Source of the DNA: Ornithodoros turicata
Taxonomy: Eukaryota > Arthropoda > Arachnida > Ixodida > Argasidae
Direction: 5' to 3'
Assembly (NCBI RefSeq): GCF_037126465.1
Contig: NC_088201.1
Span: 230,102,258 to 230,166,257, forward strand
DNA: 64,000 nt
In this document: positions 54,531 through 64,000 of the stretch, piece by piece
How positions within the stretch are numbered: the stretch's first letter is position 1
Layout: each line of letters begins with the position of its first letter
Notes under the pieces: generated by a model
The model's input: only the letters and a program-made list of their open reading frames with translations
Database searches by the model: none
What the model was told of the DNA's origin: nothing
Translations under genes and position numbers: made by a program

Positions 54531-57500
54531 TGAGCACCTTCAGTGCTGTCTGTGTTGCAGTAAAATCCTTGTTCAGTGAACACTTTGCCTGGGGCAACAT
54601 AATTAAGGTTGTTGCATTTGTTTTAAAACTGTGCGTACCTTGAGCAGTTCTTTCATTTGACAGCTGGCTGTGTAAAACCGCACACATCATGTTGGAGCGG
54701 GTATCTCTTTGTTTCATGTCTTTATTACTTTTATAGGTTTCTTGCAGACTCATGGACTGAGGTGATGAATACAACACATGTCCTGTGAGTCATTTGTTGG
54801 CACTTCAACTTAGTTGCAGCTACAATCACATCTCAGGTAAAGGAAAACGTCTTTTACCTTTTCAGGTCTGACTGTGCTGTTGTTCGATATCGCTGGATCT
54901 CTATGTGTTCGCTAATATGACGATAATGTCACTTACAGTGTTGGAATGTTTGAACAGCATGGTATTTACGTAATTGATGCCATTTAAATGCAAGCTGTCA
55001 GAATGATTACTTTTCAGATTCCGTAACACCATTTTCCTTTTTAGCGTGTTGATTTTGATTTGCAGACTAGGATGTTTCACGTCACGGTCTCTTCAGTAAC
55101 CTCGACTTTAGAAAGTCCCAGATTGCCTAGCACTGTTTCAAACATTGGTAACTGGCGTTACATGGAGGCAGGCGAAGGTCTGCAAACTACTTCAGTTTAT
55201 TGTCATTCAGCCCATGATCCATGCTGTGTCAAAGTCAGCAAAAAAAAAAAAAAAGCAGCAAAAGCATGAACTACTATCCCTTCCCCCATGTAAGGTGTGA
55301 TGGGATTACCTGACGTCACCAATTCTCTTATTGTGCCATGGTGGTTTGCAAGTGAATAGAAAAAGGTTTCGTCCTCGAATTATCAGTAGGGAGTCAAATG
55401 AGTACTGCATAAGCATAATATGATCCGACATGTATGGATAGGGAAATACCTTACACTTGTATAATGCCTGAATAAAAAAAATATGCATACATTTCAGTTC
55501 TTCAGTAAACAAGCTGTATCCAACATTTTTACACACAGGCGTTTATAGTTTTATCATATACTATATTGTTTCTATGTTCAGTGTATCTTGAAAACGTTCA
55601 TACCTGCTACCCACAGTCGTCTACCACCCTACACGTGTGCAAAGTACTTGTTGTCTTTGGAGCAATCAAGATCAGTGCATGGACCCGAAAAGGGAGGCAT
55701 TGCTTGCAGGTAACAGTGCTAACAGCTACTGCAATTTGTTGGTATGTCATTCTGCAAAGAGGTGAAGTGCTCACGATGTCTGGTAACTTGTCCTTCTGTT
55801 TGCAACTCTAGTCAATGTTTACCCTGTATGTTAATGGAAATAAATATTGTACCAACATATCCATGGTGTCTTTTTGAATTGTATAGACATACTGCGCATG
55901 AACGACACATAACCTGCATGTGCACGTGAGGGACATATACCTGGAGGAACCAATACACGGGCCACTAGTGCCAAAATTTAGGTATATTATGTACTATTTT
56001 AGACATCATGCCTAATACATGTCTGTATGACGGCTCCGTGGATATATAAATAGTTTTTTAGACGTTTGGTCTAAAAAAGGTCTAAATCTCTGCTACAATT
56101 ATCTGGTTATTAGCTGTACTTTAGCGTAACCTTAGCTGGGCTAGGGGACGTATACGGAGCAATAGAGCTACTTTGTTAGCCGTGCAATGGACATTCCCAA
56201 AGTCTACATTTAGACGTCTTTTAGACGTATACTAGCGCACCATGCGTTGCCAGGGTAGCGCTGTCGTGCGTGCCTTGGCTATGCCGGGACACGCAGGCGA
56301 AACCTTCGAATTAACAGGCAAAAACTTGAGCCAGCGGTCCTGGCGCAATTTCAGCTGCGCTCTGTGCTTCAGGGCTAGCGGGTAGCCTATCGGTGGTCCG
56401 AGAAATCCGTAATGCGCCATCTGCTAGACGTGCAATAGAAGCACTTCGAGGCGTTCACATGAGTTATCCAAGCGAACCGTACAGACTCGTTCCACCCCTC
56501 ACACGCGGACCAAGCTGGACCGCTTTTTGGGAGCGCTCCGAGGCGTTTATATGAAACTACCGGGACTGCTAACCCGGTTCAGTTTACTTGAAACGGCCCT
56601 ATGTAAAGAGAGTGATTTTTGTCTTCAAACCGATTGCTGTACACGAATATCCAAGGACGATATTTATAGCTGACGCTTTGTCTCCTACAAAGTGTTCGCA
56701 TGTTGCGACGCTCCGGTTTCTCAAAAGTATCGCTTTTTGCTTTGTCTCTTCTGCAAAACAGCAGCCTTCTGCGCTGATCAGAGGTCAGCACCGTGACTGT
56801 CGCTCGCTCATTCTGACTCACTGCCATCTCATCATCCTCAGTCGTGCTCAATCCCCGTTCAGCTCTCCCCGTGTGGTCACTCACGTCCACCTATCTCTTT
56901 ACTCACTCTTGTTCACTCAGTCCGTGTGCTCATTCATGCTTACACATATTCGCCTTCGAGAACGAAGAAGGCAAAGTGAAATAAAAATGATATAACATGT
57001 GTGGAGATTAAGTTGTAAGATAGCTGCTGTCCTGAAATTGCAGCTGTGTGTGTGTGGGGGGGGGGGGGGCATCAGGCGTACTCTGGGTGACACCAGACTG
57101 CTCAGTTAGCGGTGCGTGAACATTGCCCGAGTTCGCTCAGTCGCTACTGTGTTGGGGTTGGTTACTGTACATTCCGTATTTGGAACGTCAGTCGGACAAG
57201 GTCAATCAGAGGGCACCCTTTGACACAGACGAGACCACTCGTGGAGTGACTGGAGGCAATTTGATAGTCTTTGGTACCGACCGACCGACAGGCGGGAGGG
57301 CCAGCCGCAATACTATGGGGCGGCAAGTGCTCGGAGATCGGCTTGCGGAATGTTGTTTGTGGTTAGCGTCGGACTTCGCACTGCCAGGATCGTAATAGCG
57401 TGTTCCAGAGAACATGATCACGCACGAACTCACACAGGTACCCGAAGGTCGACGTCTTTACGGACGACTCTTCACTTACTATGTTGCGATGGGAACGCCA

Positions 57501-58130
57501 ATCCGACGACCTCGGAGACAATCACCTGCGCTGCGCTCTCGTTTCATTCGTGTGGCTGGCTTACGTCATCATGGTGCTAGTTGCAAAGGGAGTGAGAACT
57601 CGCTTATTTAATATCTAAGCTGTTTTCGGAAGAGTAACTTGGCGAAGTTGTCTGTGCACTGTCAATGCCGAATGAGTACCTATAGAGAACCAAATGTATT
57701 TTTATTTCGTCTATTGAAAGTTAGTAGAAAATCAGCTCCTAATGAGTGTCCTCCATAGAAAGTCCAATGAATTTCTTCTGATTGTCCTCGTTGTATTTCT
57801 AATGAGAGACACCAAGAGATTTCCTATGGACCTCCAATTGAAATGCAAAAGTGTTATGGTCATGCGTTCCGTCGATACATAGTCTGACTCCATATATGTT
57901 GGATACGCCATTTTTTTGTGATCCCATGGATAAGCATACGCATGTGAAAATTACCTTTGCTACCGAGGAAAATTTCCACAAACACTGAGGGATTGATCAA
58001 AACTGACAACTTCGTTCTTTTTCTTTTGTAGGCGTCTTGTTTTATCTTTTCTTTTCCTTTCATTGTCGTCATAATTTTGAGCAATAAACAATTGGATTCC
58101 TGTAGTCAAATGTATCGTCCACAAAAGAAC
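54531..58130. other. Gene-poor intergenic or intronic DNA
   Basis: I found no recognisable protein. Features seen: an A run near 55,240; the short inverted repeat TTTTTAGAC/GTCTAAAAA at 56,055-56,077 within a stretch rich in TTTAGAC; and a (GT)n-(G)n tract near 57,045-57,071. Short frames here lack motifs. Confidence 0.4.
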
Positions 58131-58493
58131 ACTTGCGGAATAGTTCTTTAAGCTGGATTCGCTGGCGCCGCGAAACGCGAGCCGCGGAGCCTTTCCAGCG
58201 GCTTTTCGAGAACCGCTTCATTCTGCAGCTTCGGAGGGCAGAAACGCGAATGCTTTTCATCCGGCCAATCGCTCACGGAGGGGCTCGTTTGGTGTCGCGG
58301 GCCTCCCAGCACAACGACTATACCACCCGGGGAACTTCTGTCCCTTTTTTATGTGTGTTTAGTGCCACCGTGTAAATGAATTCTTTCTCACGAAAAGTTC
58401 CTGTCAACGACGAGCTGCGAATTCACGCAAACCACAGAATCAACGAAAACAAATGCGATTTTAAGTGTGACCATGTGTGTTCGTCGCCGGCAG
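58131..58493 (+). other. Possible promoter and first exon
   Basis: A CpG-rich stretch with a CCAAT box (58,265) precedes an ATG at 58,376 and a frame of 39 codons ending at a good donor CCGGCAG|GTAAAC (58,493). The encoded peptide (MNSFSRKVPVNDELRIHANH at its start) is not recognised. The GC-rich pieces resemble others at 58,840-58,900, so a repeat is an alternative. Confidence 0.25.
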
Positions 58494-59174
58494 GTAAACA
58501 TTCGTCTCGCTTCTTCTGCAGCTTCATTTCTCTGTCTGTATTAACAACTTTAGTAGGAGTTCAGGATAACAGTCCCGAAAACATATGCAGCCAATCGCAA
58601 GCGGGTGACATCATATTGTTAAACTTCGATCTTACAGCTTTCTTTATCGTGTCGTTGTCGTACAGTTCGGCTGTCGTAATAAGTGTTGCTGTTATATTGT
58701 GTCATGTCTGTTGTTCCGACGATTGATGATGCAAGCAGAAATGGTTCACAATAAAAATTTGAACGGAGATCGCAAGAAGTGCGGGTACGATCTTGACATA
58801 GCAACAACAACGAAACGCGTTTGTACGCTGGCGGCAAATGTATGTGTGACCGGCTCCGCTCGGCCGCGAACGCTGAGGCGGCGCCGCTTTTTGAAACGCA
58901 TGTGTGAATGAGCCTTATATTTGAGCTTTGAAAATACCTATCCCAAAAAATAGAGCAGTTTGTGTAACAGAAACCAGCCAACGCTTCCGCATTTTCTTAT
59001 TTCTTTCACTCGACGCGAACGAAAATTCACGACCACCCAGAATAGGAGCGAGTCTTCTCACAGAATCGAGACAATCAAGATGGCATCGAAAGCCAGCGCT
59101 GCCGCGTCCTCGTTGTGTACTGGATAGAAGAAGAACCTGCGCTTGCGGACCAAATTTCGGTGATCTTATATTAA
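58494..59174. other. Intergenic DNA
   Basis: No gene is recognised. TTTTTGAAACGCATGTGTGA near 58,888 looks like a transposon end, but I found no partner. Confidence 0.3.
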
Positions 59175-59400
59175 TTTGGTGGTGGTGGTGGTGATGGTGA
59201 AAGGGATCGCCGTTGTCTGCCTCACATGGGTGGGCAACGTCACCACTGACGCCCTGGGGGAATGTGCGTCCTGGGCCGACTTCTAAGAAAACTGTGTCGG
59301 CATATGTCTGAAAGCGTCTGAGGAAAACCCAGGAAAAACCGCAGACAGCACAGCCGACACCGGGATTCGAAGCCGGGTACTTCGCAGGTATCAGGGTACC
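59175..59400 (-). mobile_element. tRNA-derived SINE, minus strand
   Basis: On the minus strand this starts with a box B-like GGCTTCGAATCCCGGTG, runs through a body (GTTTTTCCTGGGTTTTCCTC, GGACGCACATTCCCCCAGGG) and ends in an (ACC)n tail, seen on plus as GGTGGTGGTGG at 59,178. A clear box A is missing, so the 5' end is truncated or diverged. It resembles SINEs I recall from tick DNA; that link is from memory only. Confidence 0.6.
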
Positions 59401-59499
59401 TCCGGGTATATTAATTTCGTGTATTGCCGACATCGGTGTGGGCGCTCCAAGAACAAATAATCTCTTCCCAGTGTTAGAGCGCTGAAGACGACGAATGCG

Positions 59500-59693
59500 T
59501 TGGGGCGACTCGGGCGAGCCGTAACACGCGGGCAAGCAGTACCAGCTCGAAAGGAAGAGGACACACGTTGCAGCGCAGGCCGCGACTTTTCGTTTGCGTT
59601 TGTGGCTGTGCGTCTACGTTGACATCAACCAAGGAAACCCTCTGACACTATTCGGGAGAACAGGACGAGGTGCACTGAACAGGAGCTAGCCAG
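59500..59693 (+). other. Possible non-coding first exon
   Basis: CpG-rich sequence ends in a perfect donor AGCTAGCCAG|GTGAGTGTG. No frame in it is convincing. It could be the 5' untranslated exon of a gene continuing to the right. Confidence 0.25.
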
Positions 59694-59875
59694 GTGAGTG
59701 TGAAATTTTAGGGTTTAACGAGGTATGGTGTATTAATTAGTAGGTGTCGGCTCATAGTGGTCACACAGGCTAACTTCGTCCTTAGTCGTATGGTCTGAAA
59801 CTGGCGCAATGAGATCTGCCTTTTAACTCTGCGACCTTGCATGTTTTCCTCTATGTACCATATCTGTTGCCTTTT

Positions 59876-60560
59876 TGTATTTATTTATTTATTTATATAT
59901 TTTATCCCATGGGCCCTTACGGGCATTGCATGTGGGGTGGGAAAAACAGTTAGAGTAAACAGAAACAGAAACAGAAAAACAGTTACAGTTACAGTATACA
60001 TACAGTTACAATTGAGAATCGTAAATACAGTACAAATGTATAAATAAAATACTGAACATTTGCAGAATGAAAGAGAAAATATTTTTAAAAAATGAAGAAA
60101 ACGAGGACATAATACAAAATAGTTAGTACACCAATGAACAACCGGAACATACTTAATACACCTTGCGAGAAATCTAAAAGAGAAAAGCAAAAACGAACAA
60201 AAAATCAGTTTAGCGTTCAAAAATGACTGGTGGTCGTGAGTGGTGGCTATGTGTCCTGGGGGATCATTCCAAATAACTATGGCGGAACAAAAGAATGACT
60301 TCGAGAATGCGTTTGTGTTACAGTGAAGGCGTGTGATTTTATTAGTATGGTCTAGACGGAGGAATATGATGCCGGCACGAACGATTGGGAATTAATTTGT
60401 GGGAATGGTACGGAAGAATCGGTGAAAGAGGGACAACTTTGAAATGGTACGACGATCTGCTAAGGTCGAGAGGCTAAGTTGAGCTTTCAGTGAAGACACT
60501 GCTGATGTTGTGGTGCAGCAATTGTTGAATATGAATATGAATAATTTTTTGCTTGGATAT
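59876..60560 (-). pseudogene. LINE 3' end: RT C-terminal region and tail
   Basis: On the minus strand about 60,500-60,210 reads SSLKAQLSLSTLADRRTISK, LSLFHRFFRTIP, FPIVRAGIIFLRLDHTNKIT, HCNTNAFSKSFFCSAIVIWN and DPPGHIA. This is the C-terminal pattern of many LINE polyproteins (LxxRRxxxxLxLFxK, SFFxRxIxxWN.LP). One stop interrupts it. It is followed by a 3' untranslated part (TGTTTCTGTTTC-rich, CCCGTAAGGGCCCATGGG) and a TAAA-type tail, seen as TTTATTTATTTA on plus near 59,878. It is a typical 5'-truncated LINE copy. Confidence 0.8.
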
Positions 60561-62082
60561 GCAGCGTGTGTGCAGAAAGAGGAAAACCAGGAGCATAGGT
60601 ATCAGCTGGACACCTTGGAGAACACAGTCGGTATGTGTTGTGGATGCAGCAGACAACTGTAGCAACATATAGTGCTTTTGAATTTTTCTCGCAGGTGCTG
60701 GCAGGATTGTGAACACATTGCGGAACTCTCCTGCCGAAAGTCCAGCAAGGTTGAAGGAAGTTTCATTTCGTGTGAAAAGGTACATTACACCCATTAATAC
60801 ACTGATTCATAACCTGGTCTCTATATGTATAGGTATTATAGATGTTCTCAGGAATGGGGTTGCAGTTTTGTAACCTAGTTATGCGATAGGCGTAAGTTAT
60901 ATACCGTATTATTTCTCTGTTGAAGAAAACTCTGATGAAACTGGTGCACAGCGCGTTGGGTGGGTGCAGAAATTCATGACTACCCGCATACGTGATAATC
61001 ATGTAATAAGGTCATGTACTGAGAATGTGACTTCGGTCAATCTTTTGTATACTTCAAAACCATGCATACATCAGAACTGCTCCGCTTGAGGAGGTTGCTT
61101 ATAAACAGGGTGTTTAATTGTATGCGATACCACGAATGCTGTTTTTGCAGGTCTGATCTACGTGTAAACAAATACTTTGCTTGAGGTAGTATAGAACTAC
61201 CAGATGGCTACTTCATTGAAATACATTAATTAAATTAACTTCACTACTTATTTAATTAAATGGGAGGTTTTTGGGTGGTACTGAGCTCAGCAGAATGTGA
61301 GGCAATTCTTGTTGAAAGGACCATGTGACATTAATAATTTATGGTAAGATTTTTCTTTTGCTGAACGCAAGGCAAATCTGTGGAAGAAGTACAGGTACAA
61401 CACTGCCATTTCTGTTCGAGCACCAAATGCTCAACTAAAATTTGCGCTCGATTGCTGTGACATCTGGCTGCGGTAAATGTTGTGCTGCTGGCTGCGGTGT
61501 TGCTCTGCTGGCCAGATGCGTAGCTATGCCATGAGAGGCTAACTGCAATCAGCTCGACCCACCAGTCATTTCGAATTTTGGCAAATTTCATCACAACACA
61601 AGGCCATCTGATGTATGCTGTTGTGGTACGTGTTCGACTGATGAAGTAAAATAGTAGCAGAATTTCAGGAAAAAAATATAAGAAAATTTAAGCAAAAGAC
61701 TGCCTCCCTGAATGTTATCACGGATTTCCCGAAAAAGCTTGAATTAAAAATACTGATGATTTTGATTTTAATTTCACACCTTGTGGTCTGCCTGGATCCA
61801 CCTGCAAACACTGCATCTATGCGCTCATCGTAACTTTTAGGTAAACTGCTGTAGCCAAGGAAAATAATCCAGTTTTTTTTTTGTTGCATGTTTTGTATCA
61901 TCCATGTTTGTGTGTCTATTGCGTATTGAGTGCAGTATGCAGCTCACCTTTTTGTATTTCAGTTTCCTATAGCACTAAGGACAGATGTCTATCACGCCTC
62001 GAATGTCATTACGAGACTGAGCTAATATTTGCGAATATAAATTGGAATCTCTGTCATTTTCATTTTCACTTTGTCTTTTCAG
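60561..62082. other. Intergenic or intronic DNA
   Basis: No recognisable gene. AT-rich with scattered short frames and a good acceptor CTTTTCAG at its right end (62,082). Confidence 0.35.
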
Positions 62083-62240
62083 GGGCGACACGTGGAAGAT
62101 ACCCTTTTGCATCAGATACTCAACTGAAGAAGAGTCAATGTAGTATAAATAAAAAGCTTGCTCCTCATATGCCTCCTATGTGTTTGCATGAAACTTTTAT
62201 GGTGCTAAGAGCCCACGACACACCTCCAAAGGAATTGTAA
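62083..62240 (+). CDS. Possible terminal exon of unknown gene
   Basis: Following a pyrimidine tract and TTTTCAG, a frame of about 52 codons runs to TAA at 62,238-62,240. It ends HETFMVLRAHDTPPKEL. I do not recognise it. The frame is also open upstream of the acceptor, which weakens the case for a real exon start. Confidence 0.2.
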
Positions 62241-63030
62241 AGAAAAGCGATAGAACTCTCTCATAAATAGCTCATTGGAGTTTCTATGGAATTACGGTGG
62301 TCGCTGTTCCATAAGGAATCGGTAAGGACACATCAGGATCTCAAAAGAATGTCTATAGACTCTCTACAGAGTATTGAATGTGTCTATAGAGTCAATACAA
62401 TAGAGTTTCTTCAGAAAATCATTTAACATTTTTGATTTGATTCACATTACCGCACCGTTCTCATGCGTTCGTTCCCGGTACGCGATAGTACATTCAATGT
62501 ATTAATTGTGTACACGGCGTTAAGTAGCAGCTGTAGCGACGACTATGCCGTTGCTGCTGCTAGCTGGTACAAACGGCATTCTGCGGCTAAGGGAGTGTTT
62601 GACTGCATCTGCGCTGTGCTGTGTTTTATGGTGGTTAACCAAACAGCTGAAACATGATGCACCATCAAATCTGTGCTTTCGTGGTGGATACGAAGAGGAT
62701 CACAGCAAGTCACAGTTTAAAGGGGCACTAAAATGGAAAAACGAGTTGGCTTCAAATTGTGTTACAAGCTATGTTAACTTCGTACTTGTAGTTGTAATTC
62801 AAAAGTTTGATTCCGTTACAAAGCTACAATCAAAATTATACCGGACTATTTCTTGTTTGGGCGCTAAGCAGTGAAGGAGACTTCAGCTCGTGCACCGGTA
62901 TTTTTAGTCCAAGCAGCGCGTGCACGTGCGTGCCATCCCAAGGAAAAACAATGCACGTTGCGAAACGGACAGGCGTCACTGTCAGTGCTGTGTGAACTAA
63001 TTTTGTTTGAATTGGACGAATTGAAACGTC
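62241..63030. other. Intergenic DNA with one transposon-like end
   Basis: TTAAAGGGGCACTAAAATGG at 62,717 resembles the TTAA-type element ends at 48,706, but no matching right end lies in the window. No gene is seen. Confidence 0.35.
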
Positions 63031-63698
63031 GACACGCGTTAATATGACAAACGTTAGTATGACTTCCTCACTTCATGACCAGTTTTCTGGGGCACCGTTA
63101 GTTCCCAATGGAGGTCCTCTGTAAAGGCCTCTCGTCATTATGACAACTCGATAATCCGACTATGACCAACATTTTGTGGACGAACTGTGGGGAACAAGTG
63201 TTTTCTTGCCCCGTTATTGTGACCGTCCACCACAGACCGAGTCATCCTCCTCACAGAAAAGTCCAGGGGCGCTGGAACACATACCCGTGGTGAATGTCAA
63301 AGTCACGACACCGATTCCATCGAATTGTCCTCCTTACGAACAAGTGCAGTGATCGAGGAATGACCTACGCGCTGTATGTATTCGCCATGGCACGTGCAAC
63401 TGAGTCACCAGAAAAGATACACATCGACAGCTTTTCAGGCAGATGCTTTTAGCAGATTTCTTTAATCGACAAACTGTAAATAAATTGTAAGGTTGCAAAT
63501 AATAAATTGTGTCGGTAAAAAAAATGACTTTAATCGAAATACTGTGCCTGCAATACCTGCGTCTTCAATAAATGAGGCAGAGCTTCCTTTATGACGGCCT
63601 TCCCTGGAGCACCATATATGTTGCTTGTTAATATGACAATGCGCTTTATGACCAAAATCCGCAGGAATGGCCTTGGTCATATTAACGAGGGTTCACTG
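63030..63698. mobile_element. pogo-like element remnant
   Basis: The right end CATATTAACGAGGGTTCACTG is followed by TA and matches the right end of the 172-bp element at 38,681-38,852. Several internal TTAATATGAC and TTATGACC pieces suggest decayed inverted copies. The left end is not clear, and no transposase domain is recognised. Confidence 0.5.
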
Positions 63699-63834
63699 TA
63701 CTTTCATCTGAGAGCAAAGATGATGTTTTGCATTTTAATGGCACTGTAGTGTTGTCTTGAGCGCCTCCATAGCATTTCTAACACCTAATAACACTGGGGT
63801 CTCGCACTTTGCCAGCAAGTGTCCCCCTGACTGT
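63699..63834. other. Intergenic or 3' untranslated DNA
   Basis: Short stretch between the transposon end and the right-edge reading frame; nothing specific is seen. Confidence 0.3.
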
Positions 63835-64000
63835 CTATCTGGGTGTCACGGCCGCGGCATCAGGCTCCTCTTGCTTCGGAGCGTAACTTGGGAGTTCGTA
63901 CGCCTGCCGAGGCACGGATCCGTCACTCGTGGTATAGCTGAGAACTGCAGCTCCCATATGGCAACAGTTGCCGGTTCTGTGAGGACACTCGCCGCTCGCC
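63835..64000 (-). CDS. Possible C-terminal exon, cut by the window end
   Basis: On the minus strand an open frame of 55 codons enters from the window edge and stops at TAG (63,835-63,837). It includes HRTGNCCHMGAAVLSYTTSD and ends QAYELPSYAPKQEEPDAAA plus a few residues. The higher GC content, absence of stops and Pro/Glu-rich tail with a tyrosine motif look like real coding sequence, perhaps a cytoplasmic tail. I cannot assign a family. Confidence 0.35.
   Translation of the reverse strand, partial: ASGECPHRTGNCCHMGAAVLSYTTSDGSVPRQAYELPSYAPKQEEPDAAAVTPR

Noticed and set aside
56579..56995. Two opposing open frames of over 100 residues
   Set aside because: They overlap on opposite strands, have no motifs, and show no splice or promoter context.
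60474..61002. Minus-strand frames upstream of the LINE 3' end
   Set aside because: They are out of frame with the LINE motifs and match nothing I recognise.

Overview
The window looks like arthropod nuclear DNA at the inner edge of a very large satellite block. The pentamer TTAGG, the common arthropod telomere repeat, makes up most of the spacer DNA. The right part has spliced-gene signals and a dense population of LINE, SINE and small inverted-repeat DNA transposons. Several of these families look like ones I recall from tick (chelicerate) genomes, so tick is my best guess, but that is inference.

Left, about 1-37,077: a composite satellite. A conserved core of about 92 bp, containing GCGGCCGC and many CpGs, alternates with variable tracts of TTAGG-type pentamers (TTAGG, CTAGG, TCAGG, TCTGG, TTCGG, CTCGG, TTGGG, TTTAG, CAAGG). 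I estimate roughly 200 cores. Core variants are tied to particular spacer variants, and segments of about 2.1 and 2.5 kb are repeated inside the array, so it has higher-order structure. The G-rich strand runs rightward into unique DNA, the opposite of what a telomere ending at base 1 would show.

8,683-12,498: a Ty1/copia LTR retrotransposon inserted in a satellite core, with a target duplication AGCTA. Its 135-bp LTRs differ at one base. Its primer-binding site matches the anticodon arm of initiator tRNA-Met, as in Drosophila copia. Most of gag is missing, and pol is broken by two stops and two frameshifts.

Right, 37,078-64,000: gene-poor DNA. It begins with a tandem pair of tRNA-like genes or SINE heads. 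Many non-autonomous DNA elements follow; six share TA target duplications and CAGGG-like ends. There are also a piggyBac-like TTAA element, two minus-strand LINE relics, a gypsy integrase relic and a minus-strand SINE. The only cellular gene I can name is the C-terminal part of a caspase (p10 region) near 51.8-52.2 kb, with possible upstream exons at 45.3-45.5 kb. A minus-strand reading frame at the right edge may be the last exon of another gene. No operon or co-acting gene set is present.
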